A stretch of 64,000 nt of DNA, taken from assembly GCA_963932465.1 (NCBI GenBank), contig OZ010792.1, positions 20,043,701 through 20,107,700 on the forward strand, in the 5' to 3' direction. Source of the DNA: Maratus speciosus. Taxonomy: Eukaryota; Arthropoda; Arachnida; Araneae; Salticidae. Both the position numbers and the translations under genes were made by a program. Below, piece after piece: positions 10,995 to 22,609 of this stretch; within the stretch, counting starts at the first letter, position 1; the number at the start of each line of letters is the position of its first letter. The notes beneath the pieces are model-generated. The model had not been told where the DNA came from. It ran no database searches and saw only the letters and a list, made by a program, of their open reading frames with translations.

Positions 10995-12444
10995 TCCCTC
11001 TATTCTAAAAAAAAAGTAACTACCGCAGTCACCGCCGCCGCCGATTTTGAATATTTTGTGACAGGAGGTCTTTCTTCGTTAATATTAAGAAAAATATTGC
11101 GTACAAAAATATGAAAATCGGTGGTGTTATAGAGAAATGTTTGATAAACACGCTGATGCAGGCAGTTTTCAAATAGAAGAATTATTTTAAGAGATATTTA
11201 ATGCTAAAGTTAGACAAAATCGTTCCATTAAAAAGTTTTATAGCAGCAAAAACTATACATGGGAATGTAATAATTTTTAGATCTTTTTATGCGTTAGAAT
11301 TTGCCGGTGTGCAGATTGTATTTCTTTTTTTAATTTGGCTAATTTTTTGAGGTTTTATTTCTATTTTAAATTCAAATTTTCAGCATTTCTAGAGATATTT
11401 TTTACAGATTTTAGAAAGTAATATTAATTTAAACTGTTGCCAACTGTATAAATAGCGGAAACAATAATGTTTGCTTGAAAAAAAAAATATTTATACGTGT
11501 AATAAATTAAAAAATTATTTACACGTGACTATTATAAACAGAAAAAAACATTGGAATTAGAATTAAATAATTATGTACAAAAAACAGGAACTTATTAAAA
11601 ATTACGTCATAAAACTATAATTACACGTGAATTTTAAGAGAGAAAGGAATTTATAAAATAATAAATTTATTAACATGCGTTAGAAGTCTTAGATAGGAGA
11701 AATTGCGTCATATTTACGTCACATTACAGTTATTACATAAAACGAACACCAAATAATATTGCAAAACGGTTTAAATTTAGAAATTGCGCTAGACATTCAT
11801 TTGATATTTTGAGCGGATACTTTTTAACTATTTTTCTTAGGAAAGCGCAAATAATATTTCATTTCTAACACAAGTATTTTCACGTGAATATTAAAAAGAG
11901 AAAGAATAGTTTGGTCAAAATTACGTCAGATTAAAAACGATTAATTTAAAATGTCTCATTTAAAAGAACTTTCTTTTCGCTTTGTTAAAAAATACCGGGA
12001 GACAAAGATTCTGTTTACTTAATTCCTTTTATATTAGCTTATTTTGAAATGTTGTTACACATGTCTACGTCATCAAGTTATTTTTATTTCGACGTTTTAT
12101 TTGTATTTTTATTAATGTTGTACTAATTTATTTGTTCTTTCGTTATTTAAAATAAAAATTATATCAATTTGTATAATTTGGTGAGTGGTTTGGCGATTTA
12201 TATAATTTGGCGAAATTAGTCGACGGGATAATCAAGTAGTACCGCAGCGGATTTGGCGTTAAAATTTCCCCAATCAAAGAGAAATGAATAGAAATCCGTT
12301 TATAGGGAGATCGCCACTGTTTTTTAAATTATAATTCAATCTTTCGAAATCTTTTTAAAGCCGATCACATTAGCGTGCATTTAGAGTCTGCGGTGTCTGG
12401 ACGGGGGTTGGCGAGCGTAGCTCGTAGGGGGCCGAGCCCCCTAG
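10995..12444 (+). mobile_element. non-autonomous Helitron, family A (inner copy)
   Basis: Plus-strand element starting TCCCTCTATTCTAAAAAAAA and ending GGCCGAGCCCCCTAG, inserted between A (10,994) and T (12,445) of the outer copy. The host sequence on the two sides joins to match the uninterrupted region at 18,048-18,100 and the inner copy's own equivalent. Because inner and outer lie in opposite orientation, 9,999-10,990 and 11,430-12,444 form inverted arms of about 1 kb. Confidence 0.65.
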
Positions 12445-13069
12445 TATTCTAAAATAATGTAAAAAACATCTCTAGAAATGCTGAAAATTTGAATTTAAAA
12501 TAGAAATAAAACCTCAAAAATGAGTCAAAATAAAAAAAATTAATGCAATCTGCACTCCGGCAAATTCTAACGCATAAAATGATCTAAAAATGGTTACACT
12601 GCCATGTATAGTTTTTGCTGCTATAAAACTTTTTTAGTGGAACGATTTTGTCCAACTTTAGCATTAAATATCTCTGAAAATAATTCTTCGATTTGAAAAC
12701 TGTCTGCATCAGCGTGTTTATCAAACATTTCTGTATAAAACCACCGATTTTCATATTTTTGTATGCATTATTTTTCTTAATATTAACGAAGAAAGAACTC
12801 CGGTCACAAAAAATTCAAAACCGGCGGCGGCGGTAGTTACATTTTTTTAGAATAGAGAGAAGTAAAAACTTTAATTATAAGAGCGGTAAATGACGTAACA
12901 CCTTAATTTGAATGTTTTTTTAAATTAAAACATCAACTTTAATACACACAGTCCAATTTCATGAAAACAATTTAGGAAAAACTAAAAAAGACTAGATATG
13001 ATGTCACATTCTATCAAATAATTTCAATGAGTAGTTAAACTCACAGTAAATAAAGGGCTCCTATATTTT

Positions 13070-14154
13070 TAGCCCCCTGGACGGTATGCTATTTCTTTCT
13101 CCCAGCTTATTTTGTCTCCAAAAAATAACGTTACCTTACAGAAGCTATCAATAAACAAAGCAGATGTATCATAGTGCGATTAAATGCTCTATAGCATTTT
13201 TTTTAATTTCTAAGCATCGCACATTTTAAATTTTTATTCCGTCGTATTGGCAAAAAAAAAAAAAAAAGTACTTTTGAATGCAATTTGTTTGAAAACTTTA
13301 TCTCCATTTATATTTGAAATATTAATTTTTTTGTAGTTTTTAGCACCATTTGTTTAATTTTGGCAACTCAAGTACTCCATTTATATAGAAAGTAACGAAA
13401 AATAGTTGAAAAATAGCAATTATATCTTTTTGCTGCCATTTTCTCATAACAACCGAAAGAAAATGTAATTAAAATATGTGCTATTTTGAAAAAATATAAA
13501 CAAAAAATTTCGGTTAAAACATGGAGCTATTATAAACTATATTTAATTTTAAGTATCTGTAGACGCTTTCAGTGTGACGTCAGTCATGACGTTTTGGGTG
13601 GAAACTGACTTCAAACAAACGGTTGCTATGCGTCATTTCTTTTTAAATATAAATTGTGGAAAATGTTACCAGTACGTATCAAGTATTAAAACACTTAAAT
13701 GTGAGACATAGATATAATATACAGCTGCAACGCACAAACAAAATAGAAAATACAACATAGCAACCGTTTGTTTGAAGTCAGTTTCCAACCAAAACGTCAT
13801 GACTGACGTCACGACTTCAATCGTCTATATTAATGTTACAAACAAATGAATGCCTATGAATCATTAGATAGCAGTTTTTTTCTCAAGTTTCTTTAATGAC
13901 GGCATCTTTTTGCTGCATTTGTGTATTATTTTGCGATAGTGACATCCTTATGCATGCTTTACTGTAGATGTTTAAGAGTGGATCGTAAATGTGGAATTCT
14001 TAAGCGGATGCGAATGACGTCATTTTACATAAAATAAAAGTGTGTGCTTCAAGTCTTAAAATTGAAATAGGTTTTGTACTATCTATATATACGTACATTT
14101 TTTTTCATCGGGGGCGACACTAAATTTTGAAAAAGCAGAATTCCTGTTTTCTAG
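13070..14154 (+). mobile_element. Helitron-like non-autonomous element, family C, copy 2
   Basis: Plus-strand copy running from GGTATGCTATTTCTTTCTCC to AATTCCTGTTTTCTAG (CTAG at 14,151-14,154) followed by T. Reverse-complement blocks match 948-1,870 and 59,247-60,170. It carries a foldback MITE at 13,560-13,827. Confidence 0.5.
13560..13827. mobile_element. foldback MITE, 268 bp
   Basis: Inverted arms of about 72 bp start TAGACG at both ends. The inner arm GTGACGTCAGTCATGACG to GGTTGCTATG is nearly perfect in both orientations, around a centre of about 125 bp. Absent from the family C copies at 0.95 kb and 59 kb. No convincing TSD was seen. Confidence 0.75.
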
Positions 14155-14800
14155 TGTTTACTATTTAGATGGTAAACTACAGCCGTATCTTATAGCTATA
14201 CGTTATAGCTAAGTGTTTTATTGGTTTAGATTCAGTGGCAGAATTTTCTCTGATTTATAGTAAAAAGAGAGAAGTTATTTCCCTTTTCGAAAAAATTCAT
14301 GCCTGATGTGACGACTTAACACTTTTAGAAAATGACAACATTTTCATTTAATCATTGTAGATTTAATTTCTATTATTGAAAATTTTAAGTTTACGTTTAA
14401 GAGTGATGTTTTATTTAGAGTGGAAACCCTCTTGATATAATACTTTAATTAAAGCTTATAATTACAAGTCTTTATATAAACACCGATAAAAGCTCTTTAT
14501 CTGCAATTTCACTTACTGAGTTTCAAAGAAAGCAGCAGCAGAAGAAGAAGTTCTTTATTCAAATTTCACGTTACATCCTTTGGCAAAGTGCCATCTTGTT
14601 GGTCTTTTAAAGGCAATGTGTTACTTTTAGAGACCATTTGATTGAAAATTATGTGCAATAATGTCTCCTTCTTTAGTCGAGTGTGCGTTAATTGTTAAAT
14701 TATTTTACTTCAACCAGTGCAACGCGTTTACCGCTCTTCGTGATTTTGAAACGCACAAAAAAAAAATGCGTAAATATAACGGTCCTTAGTCAATTAATGG
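14155..14800. other. no recognisable gene
   Basis: AT-rich spacer with a short CAGCAGCAGAAGAAGAAG run near 14,533. No recognisable gene or terminal repeat. Confidence 0.4.
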
Positions 14801-14870
14801 TTTAAAAGCAATTGTTGCGAGTTGAGAAAACAAATTCTCTGAAGGTTCAGTGAAAAAGAGGACGAAAATC

Positions 14871-15350
14871 CATTACCACAGGATACAATCAAAGAAGTTG
14901 CAACTGCGATTGTCGACACAGTACAAGACAATATTGCTGGCACTTCCAGCGCTCGTGGAGTAGCTCGGAATCTGGGTATGCCTTATAGCACGGTATGGAA
15001 AGTGTTACGAAAGGTTTACCACTACTATCAGTACAAGATCAGCCGTGTACAAATGGTACGTCGCACCGACCATGATAAGCGATTGAATTTTGCCCTCACA
15101 TTTCTTTCCAGAATGGATGATGCTTGGCCAGCCATGGAAAATCTTATGGGGAGAACGAGGACTACTAGTACCTGAAAGGAGCTGTAAATACCCAAAACTG
15201 CCGAATTTGGGATAACAAATCACAAAATGCATTCAAAGGAATCCCCTTACATTCACCAAAGCTGCGTCTGTTTGGTGTTGTTTCATATCGGAAATGATCC
15301 TAGGTCTGTTCTTCTATGAGAACATTACCTCGACAGGACCGGTAACATGG
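14871..15350 (+). pseudogene. Tc1/mariner-superfamily transposase remnant
   Basis: The first frame (14,876 to about 15,135) reads through a helix-turn-helix block with GVARNLGMPYSTVWKVLRK, characteristic of the DNA-binding part of an arthropod Tc1/mariner (IS630-type) transposase, then RLNFALTFLSRMDD. Near 15,135 the frame shifts; the catalytic-region motif follows as WPWKILWGERG, where the family normally has an Asp after ILW (ILWTDE). The first catalytic Asp is therefore missing. Further frameshifts follow (NTQNCRIW, then SVWCCF, then ILGLFFYENIT), and the homology ends before the second Asp and Glu. It is a 5'- and 3'-truncated dead copy, and no terminal repeats were found beside it. Confidence 0.75.
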
Positions 15351-15539
15351 CCCGTTATCGGAGACAAACTAGTCGTTGGGGGCCACCGTAATACTTACCC
15401 ATTATGGATATGCATAATATAAAATATGAAAATAAAACATGTGTAAACTATTTATAAATTGCATTGCAATTCCAAAATACAATTTAAACGTATATTTAAA
15501 TATTTTTAATTGATAGTAATGCTCTATAACTGAATTGAG

Positions 15540-15837
15540 GGTACTACTTCATTATCCCGTCGATCCATTTCGATAAATTATATAAATCGCCAAACTACTC
15601 GCAAAATTATACAAATTGGCATAATTTTTATTTTAAATAACGAAAGAACAAATAAATTAGTAAAAGATTAATAAAAATACAAATAAAACGTCGAATTAAA
15701 AATCACTTGATGACGCAACAAACACGTGTAATGTGTTTAATGTCAAGTGAATGTGACATTTACGATAGGCCATTATTGGCATTTAATCTTATAGTTTGGC
15801 GATAGTTTTTGGGTCGAGGGGATAATCGAGTAGTACC
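15540..15837. mobile_element. MITE M, copy 1 (8-bp TSD)
   Basis: A 298-bp element with ends GGTACTAC..GTAGTACC and longer imperfect inverted ends including TTATCCC[GC]TCGA. Flanked by GAATTGAG and GAATTGCG (7 of 8). It contains TATAAATCGCCAAACTACTC and AAATAACGAAAGAACAAAT. The 8-bp duplication suggests mobilisation by a hAT- or P-type transposase; no coding sequence is present. Confidence 0.75.
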
Positions 15838-15909
15838 GAATTGCGTAAAAGAAACATACTTGTAACTCCAAAAATGTTAATCATATAACTAACAATTTAC
15901 TGCGTCGGA

Positions 15910-16127
15910 TTAACCCTTTCGAGGGCGGTGTCCTTATAAAAGGACACCTAATTTTAATTCCAAAACTGACAAACAGCACCAAGAATATATAATTGAAATT
16001 TTTCTTTTATAATGCACGGGGAAATAAGCAAGTTCGTATTTTCTAATAAATTCGTTTATAAATTTTGGTGCCAGTCCATTATTTCATCAGTTTATAAATA
16101 GAATTACTCCGCGCCGGAAAGGGTTAA
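15910..16127. mobile_element. piggyBac-like MITE with TTAA ends, copy 1
   Basis: Bounded by TTAACCCTTTC and GAAAGGGTTAA, with TTAA as both target and duplication. About 218 bp, non-coding, with an internal TTATAAAAGGACACC segment. Related ends occur at 26,883, 30,116 and 35,740. Confidence 0.65.
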
Positions 16128-16497
16128 GCGTGTCATTTCCAATTAAAATATATCTTTGGATTGAAATTTGAATGAAATACAGGGCCATGAAAAATCGAAG
16201 ACTGTGAAAAAAAAGATTACAAATATCTCGGCTACTAATTATCCGACCACTTCATTCTTTATGAAAAAAATTGTTTTTTATTGTTTTTATATTCGCTGCT
16301 TAAAATAAACAATTTCGAAAATTTTTATATACCTTTTATCAGAATGAATATTTCGAGAGTCCGAAAAATATAGTTCCGGACAATCGAGGTTACTCATATT
16401 TAATGGGCTTAAGTACAGACCAAATTTCAAGTCTCTATCTTAATTTGTTCGGGATATACAGCGTTTGCAGACACACACACATCACAAAGACGGGCGG

Positions 16498-16557
<60 letters not shown>

Positions 16558-17242
16558 GCCGTTTTTTTTTTGGAATCTCCAGTGTCTAAAACGTGTAAAT
16601 CCGTCAAAAAAAAATTCGATTTTTAAAACGATTACACGCCTTACCCTATGCTACGTATGATGTGTAAGTAATATGGGTCGTATTGTCATCGAAAACACTG
16701 CTTTGTACATAATTTGAATACTTTTAGCCCTTCAAGAAAAGGGCTAAAAACCGATTGCAGAATTCCGTCTTAGCATACAAATATCAGGTTGAGAAACTAA
16801 ACGAGTATAAAATTAGTAGCTCGCACTCCAAAAACTGCGATAAAAGGTCACTTCGTGACTGATGTCTTCGAAATCCTCATTTTTATTTCGCTATAGAAAG
16901 GGAAAACTAAAGAGAAAAAGATGTAATTTAATATCTGGCATTCTGCAACTTTTCCTTATTATATCGAAATATGGACATGGGTGGTTTAACACGTAGAAGA
17001 AAAATCCTGAAGTCAATGGCGGCGGAAGTATTATGATAAGGATACTCTTTTTTTTATTGGTCATTAAGAAGTATTTTTTTCAAGTAGAAAATATAATAGA
17101 ATATGCTTTAAATAAGAAACTATCCAGTTTTCTTCGATATACCTGAAGAAATTAGTTTATTGCACTTTTCAAAAATTAATTTCATTAAAAAAAAAAAAAA
17201 AACTAGTTGGATGTGCCAATTCCAAAACTTTCTTTTATCTCA
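16128..17242. repeat. spacer with poly(T) and a diverged 'ACGTGTAAATCCGTC' repeat
   Basis: A poly(T) run of about 53 bases at 16,501-16,553 is followed by GTCTAAAACGTGTAAATCCGTC. That motif also closes the satellite arrays at 25,555 and 26,370 and occurs inverted near 58,210. The remainder to 17,242 holds nothing I recognise. Confidence 0.55.
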
Positions 17243-18419
17243 CTAGGGGGCTCTGCCCCCTACGAGCTACGCTCGCCAATCCCCGTTCAGGGACACCAAA
17301 ATCCAAAAAGCACGCTAATTTGATTGGCTTTAAAAATATTGAATTAAAAAAAAAGTAGCGATCTCTCTGTAAACGGGTTTCCATTCGTTTTTCTTGGATT
17401 GGGGATTTTTAAGACCATATCTGCTGCTGTTAAAAGATACAATGGCTGTTTTCGTATTTAATTAAAAAAATTAGTTAAACATTCGAAAATAAGCTAATGT
17501 AAAATGAATTAAGTAAACAGTGTCATTGTCTCCCGGTATTTTTTAACAGCGCTATAAGATAGTTCTTTTAAATAATTCATTTTGAATGTATCGTTTTAAA
17601 TCTGACGTAATTTACACCAAAGTTTTATTTCTCTTATTAATATTCACGTGAAAATACTTTTGTTGTTAGAAGGAAATATTACTTGCGCTGTCTTCGAATT
17701 CACGATAATAGTTGAAAACATTATCTCAAAATATCAAGTAAATGTCTCGCGCAGATATATTTTTTAATTTAAATTGTTTTGCCATATTTTTTGGCCATTT
17801 TAAATATGACGTAATTTCCTCCATTTACAGATTTTAACGCATAGTAATGTTTTTTTTAAATTTTAACATTTTGTTTCTCTTTTAAAATTCCAGTGTAAAT
17901 ATGGTTCTTATGACGCAATTTTCCTGCTCTTAACATGTAATCATTTAATTATAATTTTAATTTTGTTTTTTCTGTTTACAATAGTCCCGTGTAAATAAAT
18001 TTTTAATTTGAAGTAAACATTATTGTTTGCGTTGTTTATACAGTTGGCAACAGTTTAAATTAATAACATTTTTTAAATTTGCAAAAAATATCTCTCGAAA
18101 TACTGAAAATTTGAATTTAAAATAGAAATAAAACCTCAAAAATAGTCAAATAATAAAAAATAAATGCAATCTGCACACCGGGAACTTATAACCTATAAAA
18201 TGATCTAAAAATGATTAAATTCTCATGTATAGTTTTTGCTCCAATAAAACATTTTTAATGGAAAGATTTTGTCCAACTTTAGCATTAAATATCTCTGAAA
18301 GTAATTCTTCGATTTGAAAACTGTCTGCATCAGCGTGTTTATCAAATCTTTCTTTATAATACCACCGATTTCCATATTTTTGTATACGACAGTTTTTTTA
18401 ATATTAACGAAGAAAGGCC
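17243..18419 (-). mobile_element. non-autonomous Helitron, family A, 5'-truncated copy
   Basis: Minus-strand 3' end GGGGGCAGAGCCCCCTAG at 17,243 with a perfect hairpin, preceded by GGCGAGCGTAGCTCGTAG. It is collinear with the copies at 10-12.9 kb but lacks the MITE M fragment, and it stops about 65 bp short of the family's 5' TC end, at GAAGAAAGGCC. Confidence 0.6.
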
Positions 18420-18833
18420 ATGCTCAAGGCATATTTAGATACTACTACAGGCAGACTGATTTGCATTTAATGTATGAAGTCGCTCGCCAGAGGACTCTGA
18501 TACCCTGCCCAAAATTGAAATTTGACTCTGACCGTAACTGAAACAGCCTGGGAAGGGTAGATATGTAAACAAACACCAAAATTACGCCATGTCGCCATGG
18601 TTACGTTTACAAATCTGCTGACATTCCAATCAAGCTTAGAAATGACAGCTAATTCGAATACAGCTGTTAAGGGTTATTATAAACTGTCCATATCAATGTA
18701 AATGTAAAGTTCTATTTATTTAAGTGACTAATATAATGTGTTTCTCTTTAAAACTGTTAAACCAACACACATAAAAATATATAAATAAAAAAACACATGC
18801 TTAGTCTAAAACATGAATGTCACAAATTTATTT
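18420..18833. other. no recognisable gene
   Basis: Unique-looking spacer; the open frame crossing its left edge is mostly Helitron sequence. Confidence 0.4.
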
Positions 18834-19125
18834 GGTACAACTTAGTTATCCCGCCGACCAATTTCGCCAAATTATATAAATCGCTAAAACACTCGCCAAA
18901 TTTTACAAATTGACATAATTTTTATTTTAAATAACGAAAGAACAAATAAATTAGTATAACATTAATAAATATACAAATAAAACGTCGAAATAAAAATCAC
19001 TTGATGACATAAACACGTGTAACTTGCTTACAGTCAAGTGAATGTGACATTTACGATCAAGCATTATTGGCATTTAATCTTATAGTTTGGCGATAGATTT
19101 TTGGTCGACGGGATAACTAAGTACC
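18834..19125. mobile_element. MITE M, copy 2 (perfect 8-bp TSD)
   Basis: Ends GGTACAAC..TAAGTACC with longer imperfect inverted ends, flanked on both sides by ATTTATTT (18,826-18,833 and 19,126-19,133). 292 bp. This is the cleanest definition of the family boundary. Confidence 0.85.
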
Positions 19126-20263
19126 ATTTATTTACTATTTTCACTGCTGAAACAATAAAACTGATGGAATTTTTTTTTAATATATTAAAATACTCATAAA
19201 ATTCCTTGTAATAATTAATAAATGTAATTTATTAAGTAACAAATACCCTTACATGATTTAATCAAAATTACTTGGATAACATAGAATATTGCAACGATAT
19301 TTAAATCCGTGATCACCATTTCTTTCTCTGATTAAAAATAAGAATATTTAATGTTTAAGGAAGATCGACCTTTATTTATTTATTTTTTTTGTTGTTGTTG
19401 TTGTTTCCTTCTTCTTGGTTTGGGCGATATTAAAAACAAATATTTTGCCGGTAACAGTAAATTAATCAAAAATAGCTGCTTCAAGTCAGTTATGAGAACT
19501 GTAGTTTGATAAAAATCAAATTTTAATTTTAAAACGTGTATATGAAACCAAGCTATTTTTATATAAATACGGGACATTCAAAAAAGAATAACAGAACCGG
19601 CATTTTTCATGAATGAACCAAACGATCAAGGTAAACAATAAATAATTTTGCTAATCTTAAAAGTATGTGTAACACTAAAATGCTACAATTTGTGTAAAAT
19701 AGCTTTTTAAATCGAAGGAAATTGAAGAATATAAATATTTAATTTATTACATGAAAATACGATCAATGATTCTGAAACCTCGACGATGAGAAACAAGCTT
19801 CTATCTGGGCAGGGTATAAATGTAAACAAAGAGTACTTTGTGAAGTTTTGGTTCAGGGTTTGAAGTTGGATCCAACTTCACTTTTTCGGCGAAATGCGCG
19901 GGCCGTTATATCTCACAGTAGGCTATGGCCATGCTTAAGCCAAGACTCCCTTATCATAAAACAGACTTGACGATCCGGAGAAAGTCTATGGGTGAAAATG
20001 TCCCCCCTAATTGCCAAATTATTAGCTGACTTTGTCCCGTAAGTTACGCCACCTGGTGTATACTCCTGGTAATACTCCATAAACAAATGCATAGTAAAAA
20101 ATTGAAAATGTTGTGTTATTGGCAAAATTGTATAAAAAATTTTTCGAATTCCAGTAAAATAAAGGCGTAAAAAAAATATTTCGCACAATTATGTTCTGGC
20201 TTTAAAAAATGAAACATATCAAAAATGAAGATTTAAATATAAGATTTATTGATATTTTTTCAG
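19126..20263. other. no recognisable gene
   Basis: Contains a (GTT)n-like run near 19,390 and scattered short frames. The minus-strand frame at 19,913-20,188 shows no recognisable domain. Confidence 0.4.
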
Positions 20264-20544
20264 GGTACTTGTTAATTATCCCGTCGACCAATTTCGCCAA
20301 ATTATATAAATCGCCAAACTACTCACCAAGTTCTACAAATTGACACAATTTTTTATTTTAAATAACGAAAAAACAAATAAATTAGTATAACATTAATAAA
20401 AATACAAATAAAACGTCGAAATATTGGTTTTATTGGCCATTATTGGCATTTAATCTTAAAATTAATTAATTTATGGCAAACCATTATTGGCATTTAATCC
20501 TACAAATTGGCGACAGTAACTAACAATAATAACCAACAAGTACC
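20264..20544. mobile_element. MITE M, copy 3 (8-bp TSD, 7 of 8)
   Basis: Ends GGTACTTG..CAAGTACC, flanked by TTTTTCAG and ATTTTCAG. The right part is rearranged and carries an internal duplication of CATTATTGGCATTTAATC. Confidence 0.75.
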
Positions 20545-20688
20545 ATTTTCAGTATATAGGACTTTGTGGGTTATTGTTTTTTAAATCTTGGCACAATTTT
20601 GGCTTCGGAAAGAGCGATTTGTTGCCGATTGATATAAACAGTTATGAAAAAAAACTCATGAACTGTCAGCTTGTTTTATAAGAATTTA

Positions 20689-20887
20689 CGGCACAGATGT
20701 CATATACGGCCCCATATTGGCGCGATTTTTTTTCCGACGCCAATTTTGCGAAAACCTCGTTACCATATCATTTATATCCGATAACCATATCAAGCAAAAT
20801 AACGACACTTTGGTGCCAGTTAAGTATCCGGTGCGTATATGACATTGGCGCCAGAAAAAAAATCGCGCCAATATGACATCTGTGCCG
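20689..20887. mobile_element. 199-bp MITE with 6-bp TSD
   Basis: Ends CGGCACAGATGTCATAT and its complement, with inner matching blocks ATTGGCGCGATTTTTTT. Flanked on both sides by AATTTA. Non-coding; the transposase family is not assigned. Confidence 0.75.
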
Positions 20888-20893
20888 AATTTA

Positions 20894-22600
20894 CATGTAT
20901 AAATTTAGTTTCTAGATATTATTATTGTTTTTTATATACGATTTGTTTATATTTGTATATAAAATAGATAAATGCCTTTTTTATATTAAATAAATTGTAC
21001 AAATATTGGAAAATATTGCTTCTTTATGTGAAACAGTGAAAATGCTTCCAGAAATTACGTTGCCAAATTTTCTTTTCTCGCCAAGGCCCCTATACTTGAA
21101 AAATACCGATTTATTATTATATAATGTAGTATTAGCTAATGTTCTGTAATCTGTTCCACAGTCAAAGTTGACTGCAAAAACGCGATGCTGGAATAATGTG
21201 GTATCAAGTATACGGTTTAAAAATAAAATTAATTTTGCGCCAAACTACACTTACGCCAATTGGCTCTAGGTCTGATTAAGGAAGAATGCTCAAATTAAGA
21301 TTTACAAACACCAAAATCGTAGCATGACAAGAATACGGTATTTGCGGAAAGTTGAGGGACATGTATAAATTTAAGTGATTATTAAACTTTATTTTTCCAA
21401 TTTTTTAAGTGTTTATGACTTCAGTCTGTTTTTATGTGTATCTATGCGTGTTTTAACTTTCCTAAAATACTTTGATACATTTTAGGAAAACTTACATAAC
21501 ATATGTGAGTTAAAACAAGGAAATTAATTACGCACCAAACTATGCCCGCCAAGATATGCCAATTGGCTGTGAAGCCAATTATGAAACTTTCTATAGATTA
21601 ATACATACAAACTTTATATGAAAAAGCAGTGAAGCTTTCATCTAAAGTATGCTAATCTGAAATGATCCCCCATACCTTCAAAAATAAAACAAATGATAGG
21701 CCAATAAATAAATAAATGAGACTGTGTATTGAAACAAATTGAAGGAGCGATGTTTACTGTAAGGTGAAATTAATTGTGAAAAGAAAAGAAATAGCAGAAA
21801 TAAAATAAATCACATATTTGAAAATATAAAAGAGAAAATGATATATTTTACATTTTCCCGATCTAGATGCTATCCATCTATTTCAATAACTAATATCACT
21901 GAGAAATTCATGGTAAAATAATTTTCTTTCCTTATTATTATTACTATTATTATCATCATTTATTTACATAACGGAATACAGCAGTAAACATTTTTTGTTT
22001 AACAGTAAAATAAGTTCATTTTTTAAATAAAATGTCTAGAACATATGAAAATTTTAAGATTAACAACTATCATTTGCAAACTACAAAGCACATCGTAAAG
22101 AAAATGGTAAAAGACAAATGGAAAACAAATTAAAAAATATTTCTGTTGCTCACGTTAGATGGCGCTAGTCACGGAAAACTATGTGGTTTCTAAACACGTG
22201 TACAGCGGACAAAGGAAACTTAGCGATTGCGAGGCCTGTTATTTCGATAAGGAGGCCTTGGCTTCAGCAATTAAAATGGATGAGTTCTACCCGGAATATC
22301 TACGCAGATTTTCATTGGTCCATTTCCAAATCAAAACTTTTTTTTATATATAGAAGGATATATTTTAATATTTCAAGATGTTGTTACAAATGTCAATATT
22401 TCATTTTTATTAGTTCAATACTATATCAACTTTGACTTTCGTCTTAAATTTCTGCTTCAGTCAATTAATCGGAATAAAAACAAGTTAATCGCGATCATGA
22501 TATTTATTAAAATCAGGAATAGTCGCGAATAGTCGGCTTATCAGGATGGGAAGTTTCCGCCGATTCACGAGCCACTGGTGTACAATAAAGCTACGAAAAA
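20894..22600. other. no recognisable gene
   Basis: AT-rich spacer. Two overlapping short frames at 22,159-22,435 sit in a slightly GC-richer patch (ATGGCGCTAGTC onward) but share no motif I recognise, and the two readings exclude each other. Confidence 0.4.
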
Positions 22601-22609
22601 TTAAGATTA

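Larger units (their letters stand above)
9999..12860 (-). mobile_element. non-autonomous Helitron, family A (outer copy, interrupted)
   Basis: Minus-strand element. The 5' end is TCTCTCTATTCTAAAAAAAT at about 12,860, and the 3' end has hairpins CGAGC..GCTCG-like and GGGGACCGAGCCCCC followed by CTAG at 9,999-10,002 and a T. Its own length is about 1.41 kb; the rest is the inner copy at 10,995-12,444. No Rep or helicase open frame is present. The assignment rests on the TC/CTAG termini, the 3' hairpin and A-T insertion. A sister copy lies at 17,243-18,419. Confidence 0.6.

Noticed and set aside
9999..12444. Initial reading as one giant palindromic (Polinton- or foldback-type) element
   Set aside because: The interior near 11,010-11,410 is not symmetric, and the sequence right of 12,445 completes the left copy. 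Nested Helitrons explain every junction.
22159..22435. Two overlapping plus-strand frames before the satellite
   Set aside because: They use different frames of the same DNA and neither shows a domain; the right half is already satellite-like sequence.
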